Of a stretch of DNA of 64,000 nt, positions 51,754 to 59,861 are shown piece by piece. Location of the stretch: NCBI GenBank assembly GCA_016192995.1, contig JACPTB010000001.1, positions 129,110 to 193,109 on the forward strand, in the 5' to 3' direction. Below the pieces are notes generated by a model. That model was given only the letters and a program-made list of their open reading frames with translations. It was not told the DNA's origin and ran no database searches. This DNA comes from Candidatus Woesearchaeota archaeon (GTDB taxonomy: Archaea > Nanobdellota > Nanobdellia > Woesearchaeales > DSVV01). Positions within the stretch are counted from its first letter, which is position 1. Each line of letters begins with the position of its first letter. Made by a program: the position numbers and the translations under genes.

Positions 51754-52656
51754 TTAAGCATACCGACCATCAATAAATGCGCGATATTGCGCTCGTTCAG
51801 TAATATCATATCCATCTTCAGTAAACATCGAAATTTGACGGCGATTAACACGTTCTTCAAGCTTTCTCACAATATCTAATATTTCTTGAAGAGACTTTTT
51901 TTTGATTAATTTTACCGAACAATATAATATTAATGGAAACCGATCAATATACTGAGTTCCATTACTTACTTTTTGATTCATTTCATCATATATTCCTTTA
52001 GTTCGTGAAAGCGAATAACCTAAAACACTTGGCAGGGTTGAAACTATATGGTTTGTTTGTTCCTCGGTATGGCGGCTGTCAAGAAATTGATATATTCCTT
52101 TAGTTCGTGAAAGCGAACAGCCTAAAACACTTGGCAGGGTTGAAACTATATGGTTTGTTTGTTCCTCGGTATGACGGCTGTCAAGAAATTGATATATTCC
52201 TTGAGTTCGTGAAAGCGAACAGCCTAAAACACTTGGCATAGTTGAAACTATATGGTTTGTTTGTTCTGAGCCATGACGTTCTTGTAAATAAGTTAATCTT
52301 TCTAAAGAACCATTGCTTATTGCACGATGATTTACGACGATAAACGGCAGTGGAAGATATATTCTAGCACCATAAAACGCTTTTAGAACTTCCCATTTTT
52401 TGTCTGAAGGTGACTTCCATCTTGGCTGAACTGCTTTTTTTAATAATGATTCTAAATCAAACGGTTGTTTTTTCTTTTTTCGATGATCTCTTCTATTAGC
52501 GAGATCATCTGATTTCTTTTGATTTGATATCTCACTAAGGCTAAAATAGGCTGTTCTGATTTCTTCTTTGTCAGCAAAAAATTGTCTGGTTTTAACCCAA
52601 TCGTTTCCATTTAATGCTTCTGTTAACTCTTCAGTTAATGTTGCTGCGGGAGTCAT
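51754..52656 (-). CDS. mTERF-like helical-repeat protein
   Basis: 300 residues. Three near-identical 34-residue units (HTEEQTNHIVSTLPSVLGCS then LSRTKGIYQFLDSR) plus weaker ones (RFPLILYCSVKLIKKKSL; YLPLPFIVVNHRA) show the mTERF pattern: helix, Pro, hydrophobic L-x-x-S, helix. mTERF proteins are nucleic-acid-binding solenoids best known from mitochondria and plastids. Flanks are basic (RRDHRKKKKQPFDLE). A role in DNA or RNA binding is inferred. TTTATAACC lies about 25 bases upstream of the ATG. Confidence 0.6.
   Translation of the reverse strand: MTPAATLTEELTEALNGNDWVKTRQFFADKEEIRTAYFSLSEISNQKKSDDLANRRDHRKKKKQPFDLESLLKKAVQPRWKSPSDKKWEVLKAFYGARIYLPLPFIVVNHRAISNGSLERLTYLQERHGSEQTNHIVSTMPSVLGCSLSRTQGIYQFLDSRHTEEQTNHIVSTLPSVLGCSLSRTKGIYQFLDSRHTEEQTNHIVSTLPSVLGYSLSRTKGIYDEMNQKVSNGTQYIDRFPLILYCSVKLIKKKSLQEILDIVRKLEERVNRRQISMFTEDGYDITERAQYRAFIDGRYA
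51991..52296 (-). repeat. Three tandem 102-bp coding repeats
   Basis: Units at 51991-52092, 52093-52194 and 52195-52296, period 102 bases (34 codons), differ at only a few positions. Near-identity at silent sites shows recent duplication within the mTERF-like gene. Confidence 0.9.
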
Positions 52657-52792
52657 GCTTGAAGGAATTAATTAGAGGTTATAAACGCTTTGATAGTATT
52701 TATATCTTCATTTACTAATTTTATCAAAAACAGGAGAAAATTTATATAGTTTAACAGTTATACAGTTTAATAGTATAATCGAGGGAAACAAC

Positions 52793-53059
52793 ATGGAGAA
52801 TGATCTTGTAAAAATGAGTCCTAAGGGACAATTAGTAGTTCCACAAGAGATTAGAATAGATGAAGGTTTTACACCTGGAGATAGATTTGTTCCATTTCAT
52901 GTAAAAGGCGGGATACTATTTAAGAAAGTAGAAATACCAAATGTAAAAGCAGAGTTTCAAAAGTTATCTAAAGAAATTGAGAAACAATTCAAGAAGCACA
53001 GAATAACTACAGAAGATGCCACTGAGGCAGTGAAATGGGCAAGACAAAAGTCTTCTTAG
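52793..53059 (+). CDS. AbrB-family antitoxin, orphaned
   Basis: 88 residues: VKMSPKGQLVVPQEIR, then FTPGDRFVPF, the AbrB/MazE swapped hairpin, followed by a helical tail (FQKLSKEIEKQFKKHRITTE). The overlapping PIN toxin frame downstream ends after 15 residues, so the antitoxin is orphaned. Tandem AGTTTAACAGTTATACAGTTTAATAG-type repeats (CAGTT every 10-11 bases, 52747-52775) precede it. Confidence 0.82.
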   Translation: MENDLVKMSPKGQLVVPQEIRIDEGFTPGDRFVPFHVKGGILFKKVEIPNVKAEFQKLSKEIEKQFKKHRITTEDATEAVKWARQKSS

Positions 53060-53082
53060 ATACTAATATTCAACATTCCTGA
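53035..53082 (+). pseudogene. Truncated PIN toxin remnant
   Basis: An overlapping frame reads MGKTKVFLDTNIQHS and stops. KVFLDTNI is the invariant start of PIN nucleases, with the first catalytic Asp. The rest is gone; the next gene (lspA, opposite strand) ends 10 bases later, so a deletion removed the toxin body. Confidence 0.65.
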
Positions 53083-53092
53083 ATTGAATTTA

Positions 53093-53509
53093 TTATTTCT
53101 CTTTCAAAAGGTACCAGAATATCATCACTCCTCCTATCGTAATGGCGCTGTCAGCAATATTAAATGCAGGCCAAACTCTGAAATCAATAAAGTCAACAAC
53201 ATAATGGAATAAAAATCTGTCTACTCCATTTCCTATTGTTCCCCCAAGAATTAATGCAAGTGGCAGTTTAAAATGATTTTCAACGATTGTAAATAAATAC
53301 ACGAGAATTCCAAGAGCAATTAATGAAATCCATGACAATAAATATACTTTTTCCTGCAACATACCAAATGCTGCGCCGGTATTTTGTATATAGGTAAGAA
53401 TCCAGAATCTTGTTTCACCAATGCTGAATGTTGATCGAATAATGAACTTAGTTAATTGATCAAGAATAAAAATACCTATAATGAGTAATCCATATTTTTT
53501 ATATTCCAT
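53093..53509 (-). CDS. lspA: Lipoprotein signal peptidase (LspA)
   Basis: About 138 residues with four membrane segments. Family motifs: ILDQLTKFIIRS, YIQNTGAAFGML, GGTIGNGVDRF (catalytic Asp) and VVDFIDF...FNIADSAI (second catalytic Asp). It would cleave lipoprotein signals before a lipid-modified Cys. LspA is a bacterial system enzyme and unusual in archaea. The lipobox protein at 29211 is a possible substrate. No lgt is seen here. Start ATG 53509 is preferred; longer frames overlap the next gene. Confidence 0.92.
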   Translation of the reverse strand: MEYKKYGLLIIGIFILDQLTKFIIRSTFSIGETRFWILTYIQNTGAAFGMLQEKVYLLSWISLIALGILVYLFTIVENHFKLPLALILGGTIGNGVDRFLFHYVVDFIDFRVWPAFNIADSAITIGGVMIFWYLLKEK

Positions 53510-53519
53510 GAGAAAGTTC

Positions 53520-53963
53520 TTACCATCCTCTATGTCTGTTTTGAAGTTCTTTTTCAATAACTGCAAGCCGTTGGTTAATCATATCTAAATTTACCCGCAA
53601 TGAATCCAGTTTAGCAGAAACTAGTTCTAAATCGCGATTTGATGGTTGAAATGCAGTCTGCTGCTGCAAACCTGTATGGTCATATTCTCTCACTAAAACA
53701 GGTTGTTGTTGTCCATACGCCTGTTGTTGCTGTCTTGCTGGCGGTTGCTGCTGTTGTTGAAATCCAGGATAATTCTGTGGTTGCATGCCTGCACCTTGCT
53801 GAAAAGGATCTTGAGTATACCCTGATTGATTATAATCATATTCACTGCTAATTCCCAGTTCATCTTTATTCATTCCAGGTCCAACATGCAATGTTCCAAA
53901 ATCACGATTTGATGAAAGAAGAGGATCTTGCTTAGGTTTCCAAAACTTAAATTTTTCAAACAT
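53520..53963 (-). CDS. Gln-rich low-complexity protein with C-terminal coiled coil
   Basis: 147 residues. The start MFEKFKFWKPKQDPLL is basic-aromatic; residues 45-105 are Gln/Pro/Gly-rich (PGFQQQQQPPARQQQQAYG); the end is a coiled coil (VSAKLDSLRVNLDMINQRLA). No known family. Such proteins are often membrane-associated adaptors in DPANN genomes, but I cannot support a function. It is upstream of lspA in the same direction. Confidence 0.65.
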   Translation of the reverse strand: MFEKFKFWKPKQDPLLSSNRDFGTLHVGPGMNKDELGISSEYDYNQSGYTQDPFQQGAGMQPQNYPGFQQQQQPPARQQQQAYGQQQPVLVREYDHTGLQQQTAFQPSNRDLELVSAKLDSLRVNLDMINQRLAVIEKELQNRHRGW

Positions 53964-54077
53964 TTTTATGCACCTTATAGTATTAACTTACCTAAGTATA
54001 TAAATATACGTAATCACTGTTTGATACTAAAATGATTCTTTAATTAGTTTTATAAATTCTGAATTCTTAACAACATT

Positions 54078-54440
54078 ATGGAGCTTAACAAGGTAGGATC
54101 TATCCTTGCATTGATAGCTGGAATTCTTAATACTTTTGGAAGTCTTAGTATATTGATATTTGGTTTGTTCATCATTATAGGTGTTTCTCAAACAAGTGAT
54201 GCTGGAAAGATTGCAGTCGCAATGTTTGGCTATATTTTTGTTATTTTAGGAGCTTTTGAATTAATCATGAGTATTCTTATGATTATTGGTTCAGTATGGA
54301 TGAAACAACAACAGAAATGCATGAAAGGTTCGATAATGGTTATTATTTCCAGTGTTTTTGGTGGTTTTAATCTTTTAGGAATTATTGGTGGTATTTTAGG
54401 AATTGTTTATCTCAATGAACAAAAACAAAAAAAGAAATAA
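54078..54440 (+). CDS. Small membrane protein (DUF4064-like)
   Basis: 120 residues with four hydrophobic segments separated by short loops; a GG-rich third loop (GGFNLLGIIGGILGIVYL) and basic C-terminus (NEQKQKKK). The pattern of GxxxGxxx helices resembles DUF4064 proteins of unknown role. TTTATAAATTC lies about 20 bases upstream. Confidence 0.65.
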   Translation: MELNKVGSILALIAGILNTFGSLSILIFGLFIIIGVSQTSDAGKIAVAMFGYIFVILGAFELIMSILMIIGSVWMKQQQKCMKGSIMVIISSVFGGFNLLGIIGGILGIVYLNEQKQKKK

Positions 54441-54481
54441 TCATTGCAGATAGAACAATAACTGATAAAATATTGGATACC

Positions 54482-55180
54482 ATGAAAACAAAAATTTTTG
54501 AACAAATTTACAAAATATTGCTCAATAACTACCAATTGCAAGGTTGGTGGCCAGTAACTGAATACCGTAGTTTACATCCTCAATATTCTGGCGGTCCTAC
54601 AACAGATAAACAGATACTGGAAGTAATATTTGGTGCCATCCTTACTCAGAATACCAGTTGGAAGAATGTTGAGAAAGCAATTGTTGAACTTAACAAACAT
54701 GCTCTTATTGATATTAATAAAATCATTGCTATTGGACCTCCTGCATTAGCTGCGATTATTCGGAGTTCAGGGTATCATAATCAAAAATCTAAAACTTTAA
54801 AAGAAGTTTGCAGGTTTTTGAAAGAACATAGTTTGTCTGAATTAAAGGAAAAAGATGTTTCTCAATTAAGAGTATTGTTATTATCAGTAAAAGGCATTGG
54901 TCAAGAAACAGCAGATTCGATTATACTGTATGCATTTAATAAACCAATATTTGTTATTGATGCTTATACTAAACGCATCTTTTCTCGTTTTGGATTATGC
55001 AAACATGATGTTTCATATGATGAATTGCAGAAAATGTTAATGGATAATGTATTTGAGGATGAAAAACTGTTTAATGAATATCATGCATTATTAGTAGAGC
55101 ATGCTAAACAATATTGCAGAACTAAACCATTGTGTCAAGAATGCATACTGAATAAAGGATGCCAAAAAAAGATAAAATAA
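54482..55180 (+). CDS. MagIII-like HhH-GPD DNA glycosylase
   Basis: 232 residues. The QGWWPVTEY motif near the N-terminus is characteristic of 3-methyladenine glycosylase III. The helix-hairpin-helix is VKGIGQETADSI and the catalytic-Asp region FVIDAYTKRIF. The endonuclease III lysine is Glu here, so base excision without lyase activity is likely. A C-terminal Cys cluster (YCRTKPLCQECILNKGC) should hold a 4Fe-4S cluster, spacing 5-2-5. It repairs alkylated bases. The ATG at 54482 is preferred to a TTG at 54473. Confidence 0.87.
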   Translation: MKTKIFEQIYKILLNNYQLQGWWPVTEYRSLHPQYSGGPTTDKQILEVIFGAILTQNTSWKNVEKAIVELNKHALIDINKIIAIGPPALAAIIRSSGYHNQKSKTLKEVCRFLKEHSLSELKEKDVSQLRVLLLSVKGIGQETADSIILYAFNKPIFVIDAYTKRIFSRFGLCKHDVSYDELQKMLMDNVFEDEKLFNEYHALLVEHAKQYCRTKPLCQECILNKGCQKKIK

Positions 55181-55198
55181 AAATAATGCTTAATAATA

Positions 55199-56122
55199 TT
55201 ATTTGCAATAAACTTTTACAAGATCACTTGCAATTGCTCTTAAATGAGGATTACGTATTCTATTAAGATCATCAGGAATAATGTTTCCTCTTAACTGTGG
55301 AATGGATTGAGCAGTTTTTGCATATTCGCAAGCTTTTTTAACGGCTTCAGTGACATATGCAGGCATTTTATCAGGTGCAGATAACTCTTCCATGACTTTC
55401 AAAGTTCCACCTTCATGATTTGCATCAAAATTATTATCAACGACAATAGCAGCGCATGCATAATGCAGTCCTAATTGCATTGCCATAGAAGCTTCAGGAC
55501 AAATAGTCATGCCAACAATTTTTCCATGATACAATCTTCTTATCCCTTCTGCTCTTGTTCCAAACCGATCGCCAGGAATGCAGACATACGTTCCTGTAGG
55601 TTTTACTTCTTCAAAATATCTTTTTTCACCAGCAGTTTTTAGTAATATTTCCCGTAATTCAGGTGAGAATGCAGGATTCGGATGAGCATGAACAACAAAA
55701 CCTATACCAAAAAGGTTATCGTCCCTTCCTGTTTGATCATCATAGTCACTTGGAACGACTAAGGAACTCACCGGATACTCTCGATCTAGACTACCAACAG
55801 CACTTATACCAATGACTACTGTAGCTCCTAACCTACGAGCAGTAATAAGATTAGCACCATATTGTGTTCTACTTGGACCATGACGATGTCCTTCTATTCC
55901 ATGTCGAGGAATAAAAATCACTGAAGGATTAGCTTCATCATCTAATTTGTAATGGACAACACCTGATGTCTTTGAACCGTCAGGAAATGTCAGTTTATGT
56001 TTAGTATCAAAGGTTAACCATCGATCATCTTGGACTTTAAACATAGGCATATCATTAATGCCAGATCCGCCGATAATTGCAACTAAATTCTTTTTTGTTA
56101 CTTCAGAAACATTTCCAGTCAT
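55199..56122 (-). CDS. MTA/purine nucleoside phosphorylase (MTAP-like)
   Basis: About 307 residues. IGGSGINDM, RHGIEGHRHGPSRTQYGANL, GISAVGSLDREY and SLVVPSDYDDQTGR are MTAP-family motifs; PEASMAMQLG and DNNFDANHEGG complete the active site. The enzyme phosphorolyses methylthioadenosine or purine nucleosides. ATG at 56122 follows GAGGTG by seven bases. The element P8 lies 60 bases upstream. Confidence 0.9.
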   Translation of the reverse strand: MTGNVSEVTKKNLVAIIGGSGINDMPMFKVQDDRWLTFDTKHKLTFPDGSKTSGVVHYKLDDEANPSVIFIPRHGIEGHRHGPSRTQYGANLITARRLGATVVIGISAVGSLDREYPVSSLVVPSDYDDQTGRDDNLFGIGFVVHAHPNPAFSPELREILLKTAGEKRYFEEVKPTGTYVCIPGDRFGTRAEGIRRLYHGKIVGMTICPEASMAMQLGLHYACAAIVVDNNFDANHEGGTLKVMEELSAPDKMPAYVTEAVKKACEYAKTAQSIPQLRGNIIPDDLNRIRNPHLRAIASDLVKVYCK

Positions 56123-56183
56123 AGTAAACACCTCAATATGTTTGGTAGAGGCTAATTATGATTTAAAAACTTTCCTCAATCCT

Positions 56184-56346
56184 GGCTCTGTAGAAAATCT
56201 TCGCTAACGCTCAGGTTTTGGCACCGTGATTATCTCATGTATGTATAGCAAGGAAAAAATTCCTATTGGAATTCCCTTTTTTCTCACCTATTGATTGGTA
56301 GGATAATCACAGGAATGGTGCCAAAAACTACATTTTCTACAGAGCC
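56184..56346. mobile_element. Palindromic element P8
   Basis: 163 bp with terminal repeats GGCTCTGTAGAAAAT. Target duplication CTCAATCC(T/G) (56175-56183, 56346-56354; one mismatch). Interior arms GGTTTTGGCACC.. and ..GGTGCCAAAAAC, GATTATC/GATAATC, and GGAAAAAATTCC-like core match P3. The right-hand inner stem is slightly degraded. No open frame. Confidence 0.82.
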
Positions 56347-56432
56347 TCAATCCGTAATTCCTTCGAAAATATCGGAAAATATAATGTTTTTTTAGCGATG
56401 ATTATATAAAGCACTTTTTCTAATAACGCAGG

Positions 56433-56792
56433 ATGCAAGAAAAAACCATTACTCTCTCAGCATTAATTTGTTCAGGTTTAGGCATTATATTACTCTATTT
56501 ATTTATGAGTACTACTTCTTTTCCTTCATCTTACCTTAATAAGCTGTCGCCAAGTGATTTAAGCATGATACGGGAATTGAATGGAACTATTGCTCAAATA
56601 GCAACGAAGAATAATACTACTTTCATTACCTTATCTCAAGAAAATACCATCACGGTTGTTCTCTTCAACGAGCCTTCACCATTATTTAGGAAAAATGATA
56701 AGATTACTGTTGTTGGCAAGGTTGAAAACTATCAAGGTTCTTATGAAATTATAGCCAATAAAGTAGAGGTGATAGCCAACAAAAGTAGATGA
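56433..56792 (+). CDS. Membrane-anchored OB-fold protein
   Basis: 119 residues: one hydrophobic segment (about 8-27) then an OB-fold-like domain (ELNGTIAQIATKNNTTFITL, KNDKITVVGKVENYQGS, EIIANKVEVI). The pattern matches the nucleic-acid-binding OB folds of small archaeal proteins. Role unknown. It precedes the HipA-like gene. Confidence 0.65.
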   Translation: MQEKTITLSALICSGLGIILLYLFMSTTSFPSSYLNKLSPSDLSMIRELNGTIAQIATKNNTTFITLSQENTITVVLFNEPSPLFRKNDKITVVGKVENYQGSYEIIANKVEVIANKSR

Positions 56793-56801
56793 TAGTTATT
56801 A

Positions 56802-56838
56802 AGCATATGGTTTTATTAAAGGGTTCTTGGCATTAACT
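56802..56838 (+). promoter_or_regulatory. Shared promoter-like element, copy 1
   Basis: AGCATATGGTTTTATTAA followed by GG-TTCTT.G.CATTA is shared with 58064-58101. It lies directly before the HipA-like gene's ATG (56841). TTTTATTAAAG could act as TATA box. Confidence 0.45.
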
Positions 56839-56840
56839 AT

Positions 56841-57521
56841 ATGGAAAAACTCAAGAAACTAACTATAGGTAGTGGTAAACATAGTCTGTATAATTATGAA
56901 ATTAACGGAAAAATTCTCTTATTCAAGGAATTAACAAAAGAAGAAATAGGGAATGAAGTATTAGTTCGAGATCTGGCTAAAATGATGAGTATTGATTTTT
57001 TCGATGTTTTTGAATCACCGATAATAGATCAAAAACAAGGAATTCTGATGGATTATTACAACTTGTCGAAAACACTCTATAACATAAGTGATTTACATGA
57101 AAAACAAATTAAAAAACTTAAAAGAATAATTATTTTAGATTTGATAATAGGTAATAAAGATAGACATAGCGCCAATATTATTGTTTACCAAGATAAACTA
57201 ATTCCCATAGACCATACAAAATTATTTTCTGAAGATAAAATAAGTTCAGGATTCATCAAATTAGATGTTGGCAGAAAATTAGATCATCTTTATATCGAAA
57301 AAATAGAGAGTATGCTTCAAAATACAATACGCATATCTGTTAAAAATGCATTACAGACGTATTTTAATTTTTCAGATGAAGATTTTAATACTATTAGTTT
57401 AATAAATACATCAACATTAAAAGAGATTATATTCACTAATGATTTTATTGAAAATAAGAAATTTGTTTACGAATACATTTCCGGAAGAATTAAAAATATA
57501 ACAGAACTTGATTTTGTCTAA
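56841..57521 (+). CDS. HipA-like/PI-kinase-fold protein
   Basis: 226 residues. DLIIGNKDRHSANIIV (about 100: catalytic D-R-H...N) and LIPIDHTKLF (metal Asp) form a kinase active site like HipA and phosphatidylinositol-kinase-fold proteins. There is a lysine near residue 30 (LFKEL). Such proteins include persistence toxins that phosphorylate tRNA synthetases or other targets. No partner antitoxin gene is adjacent, though a small OB protein lies upstream. Confidence 0.72.
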   Translation: MEKLKKLTIGSGKHSLYNYEINGKILLFKELTKEEIGNEVLVRDLAKMMSIDFFDVFESPIIDQKQGILMDYYNLSKTLYNISDLHEKQIKKLKRIIILDLIIGNKDRHSANIIVYQDKLIPIDHTKLFSEDKISSGFIKLDVGRKLDHLYIEKIESMLQNTIRISVKNALQTYFNFSDEDFNTISLINTSTLKEIIFTNDFIENKKFVYEYISGRIKNITELDFV

Positions 57522-58012
57522 GCAAACGTTATTAAACTGCTTGAGATTGTTCTTAAATAATCTTTTTCATTATCACCTATAAACCATGGTTGGATTTTAA
57601 TAATATTAGTAGCATCATCATAAAGTTCTGGTTTATCATCAACAGCAATGATGTTTTGTTTTGAAATATTAAGATCCTTTGCAATAATACTTAATGATTT
57701 CTTACCATCCAATAGATCTTCTTCACCATATATCTTAAAAAAATAACTATCCAAATCAAAACATACTAATTTTTCTATTGTTATTTTTTTACTCACGAGT
57801 GAATAGGCAACGAGTATAAATTTTTCCCGTAATTCTGCAAGAACTTCCTTAATCTTTGGTCGAAGTGAGATATAATATTCACGTTGGTCTATCCACAATG
57901 ATTTTCCCTCTAATGCCTTATAGTTAGGTTTAATCATTCTTAAAAAAGATACTCGTTCTACATTCAATAATGTTTCATCAACATCAAAAACCAATACTCT
58001 TTTGCTTTGCAT
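57518..58012 (-). CDS. FCP1/SCP-like HAD phosphatase
   Basis: 164 residues. LVFDVDETLLNVER supplies the HAD nucleophile DxDET(L/V). RPKIKEVLAEL and VDDKPELYDD match the NIF/FCP1 family. Eukaryotic members dephosphorylate RNA polymerase II tails; archaeal substrates are unknown. The gene converges on the HipA-like kinase with a 4-base overlap, so the two could be a functional kinase/phosphatase pair, though nothing proves it. Confidence 0.85.
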   Translation of the reverse strand: MQSKRVLVFDVDETLLNVERVSFLRMIKPNYKALEGKSLWIDQREYYISLRPKIKEVLAELREKFILVAYSLVSKKITIEKLVCFDLDSYFFKIYGEEDLLDGKKSLSIIAKDLNISKQNIIAVDDKPELYDDATNIIKIQPWFIGDNEKDYLRTISSSLITFA

Positions 58013-58063
58013 ATAATTGTTTCAAGTATTGTTATTAATAAAGATTATCTTTTTTGACAATTT

Positions 58064-58101
58064 AGCATATGGTTTTATTAAGGAGTTCTTGCACATTAGC
58101 T
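58064..58101 (+). promoter_or_regulatory. Shared promoter-like element, copy 2
   Basis: Matches 56802-56838 over about 38 bases with few differences (AGCATATGGTTTTATTAA, GAGTTCTTGC, CATTAGCT). It lies 26 bases before the bat-type HTH gene. Confidence 0.45.
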
Positions 58102-58127
58102 GATAATATTCACATTGAGGAACTCTC

Positions 58128-58763
58128 ATGTTCAAATTCAGCTTTAAAATAAAACATAGAAATTGCTCAGAAACAGCTTTAAGCGCTAAATTTCCCCAGC
58201 ATCATATTACGGTAATAGACATTCAATCAAAAAATCCACGTCAAAAACAATATTTTTATTATATCACTGGCAATGAAAAGCAATTTGATGCCATTGTCAA
58301 GCATCTTAAAAAATCAAAAGCATATAAATTATGCAAGGAAATAGAACGTTCTAAAGATACTTTATTATTGTTAGTTATGCTTGACCAGAAAAGCTATGTC
58401 CAAAATTTGATTCAGAAACATAATGGATTCTTTCTCGAGCATCACACGGTTTATGGCGGTTATGAATATTGGCATATTGGTTTATTGGATAAAAAAGCAA
58501 TCACTATTCTTATGAAAGAAATTAAAAAGATTGGTGACATGAAGGTAGTATACATAGGCGAAGTTGATTTTAGTCATACGCTATTATCTGAGCAGCAGAA
58601 AAGAATATTCAAATATGCCTTTGAGCAAGGCTATTATAAAATACCACGGAGATTAACTATTGAGCAGATTGCAAAAGCCTTGAAATTAAACCATGCAACA
58701 GTCGGCGAGCATCTGCAGAAGGCTGAGAATAAATTGATTGGTTCTGTTGCGCATAAAATATAA
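58128..58763 (+). CDS. Bat-type HTH regulator
   Basis: 211 residues. The C-terminal HTH_10 reads LLSEQQKRIFKYAFEQGYYKIPRRLTIEQIAKALKLNHATVGEHLQKAENKLIGSV (in outline: R-x-x-x..A-x-x-x-G-Y-Y-x-x-P-R, then E-I-A, H-L), typical of bacterioopsin-activator-like regulators. The N-terminal part has KFPQHHITVID and IGLLDKKAI strands, a possible sensor. A copy of a shared upstream element hints that the HipA-like gene is in the same regulon. Confidence 0.82.
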   Translation: MFKFSFKIKHRNCSETALSAKFPQHHITVIDIQSKNPRQKQYFYYITGNEKQFDAIVKHLKKSKAYKLCKEIERSKDTLLLLVMLDQKSYVQNLIQKHNGFFLEHHTVYGGYEYWHIGLLDKKAITILMKEIKKIGDMKVVYIGEVDFSHTLLSEQQKRIFKYAFEQGYYKIPRRLTIEQIAKALKLNHATVGEHLQKAENKLIGSVAHKI

Positions 58764-58848
58764 ATTTTCTTATAAACCAGATATATCTGGTATAAAATAG
58801 ATATATCATTCTAGTTACCACAACAGAGTGTTAAGTAGGGAGTTAGCT

Positions 58849-59559
58849 ATGGCATTAGATTTTGATGTTGAAGCAGAGATTGCAGCAGATAAACTGCATG
58901 AAGTAACTGAAGAAGGATTAATGAATGTTTGGTATAAAGTTGGACATGACGGATTATCTCATGTAAGACATTATGATGGAGCAGCAAGTCATGCAGTGGG
59001 TATTCTTGAAGAATTACAGGCTCCAACTTGTTTATCACCCAGTTTAGTTAAAAAGATTGTAGCATCTGGAAAACCATTATCTCGACATCTTGTTGAGAGA
59101 GAAGTAAACTTGAGTGTATTTGATCCAGAACATCAAATAGATTGGGATTGGTTTATGGATTACCAAGCTCGATTTCATGGAAGGAGAATATTTCCTGCAG
59201 ATCATACTTTTCTTTTAGATTACCTTAAATCTATTGAAGATCATGAAACAGGTGAACTAAGAATAGAATTTAAACAAGCAAGAACTCGACTTAACTTAAA
59301 TCATGATCATCCACAGCGACCTACTATATGTTTTGACTGGAAAGAATATCCTGGTTACCCGCCAATGGCATATTTCCATGAACTTAATCCATGGTTTTTC
59401 GGAAGACCTGTTAAATTTTTCACAGGCGATCACCACATCCCTATCGTATATGTTCCCTATTCCTTAGAACGTGTTGAAGGAAAAATCTATGTGCGATGTC
59501 ATATGAGTAAAGGTGATTATATGAAAGCTGCTTACGGCGATAGAACGGTGGAGAAATAG
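58849..59559 (+). CDS. Hypothetical protein, 236 residues
   Basis: Not recognised. Notable are many aromatic and His/Asp residues (IDWDWFMDYQARFHGRRIF; PADHTFLLDYL; YFHELNPWFFGRPVKFF; GDHHIPIVYVPY). Two HH/HD-like stretches could bind metal, but no family motif is clear. The ATG at 58849 follows AGGGAG by eight bases. Confidence 0.6.
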   Translation: MALDFDVEAEIAADKLHEVTEEGLMNVWYKVGHDGLSHVRHYDGAASHAVGILEELQAPTCLSPSLVKKIVASGKPLSRHLVEREVNLSVFDPEHQIDWDWFMDYQARFHGRRIFPADHTFLLDYLKSIEDHETGELRIEFKQARTRLNLNHDHPQRPTICFDWKEYPGYPPMAYFHELNPWFFGRPVKFFTGDHHIPIVYVPYSLERVEGKIYVRCHMSKGDYMKAAYGDRTVEK

Positions 59560-59625
59560 AAAGAAAATCAATAATTTTTTATAAAAATAACAACCTTTAA
59601 ATATATACATGTTATACATGTTAAC

Positions 59626-59859
59626 ATGACTAACATAATTGCTATCAGAGATGTTGATCCTGAATTATTCCGAGAATTTAAAGCAGAAGCAATAAAGAAG
59701 AAGATGAAAGTTGGAACTGCATTAAACTTCGCTATCTTAAAATTTAAGCAGGAACTCGGTAGAAAAAAATCAAAATTTAGTGATATAAAAACAGTAAAAT
59801 GGCCTGAAGGAAAAGTCAACATTACTCAAGAAATGGATGATATGTTATATGGTGAATAA
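59626..59859 (+). CDS. VapB-like antitoxin
   Basis: 77 residues: NIIAIRDVDPELFREFKAEA, KKKMKVGTALNFAILKFKQE, a ribbon-helix-helix start typical of archaeal VapB, then a toxin-binding tail (NITQEMDDMLYGE). It precedes a PIN gene by two bases. Upstream, ATACATGTTATACATGTTAACATG holds tandem ACATGTTA repeats that may be operator sites. Confidence 0.82.
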   Translation: MTNIIAIRDVDPELFREFKAEAIKKKMKVGTALNFAILKFKQELGRKKSKFSDIKTVKWPEGKVNITQEMDDMLYGE

Positions 59860-59861
59860 CC

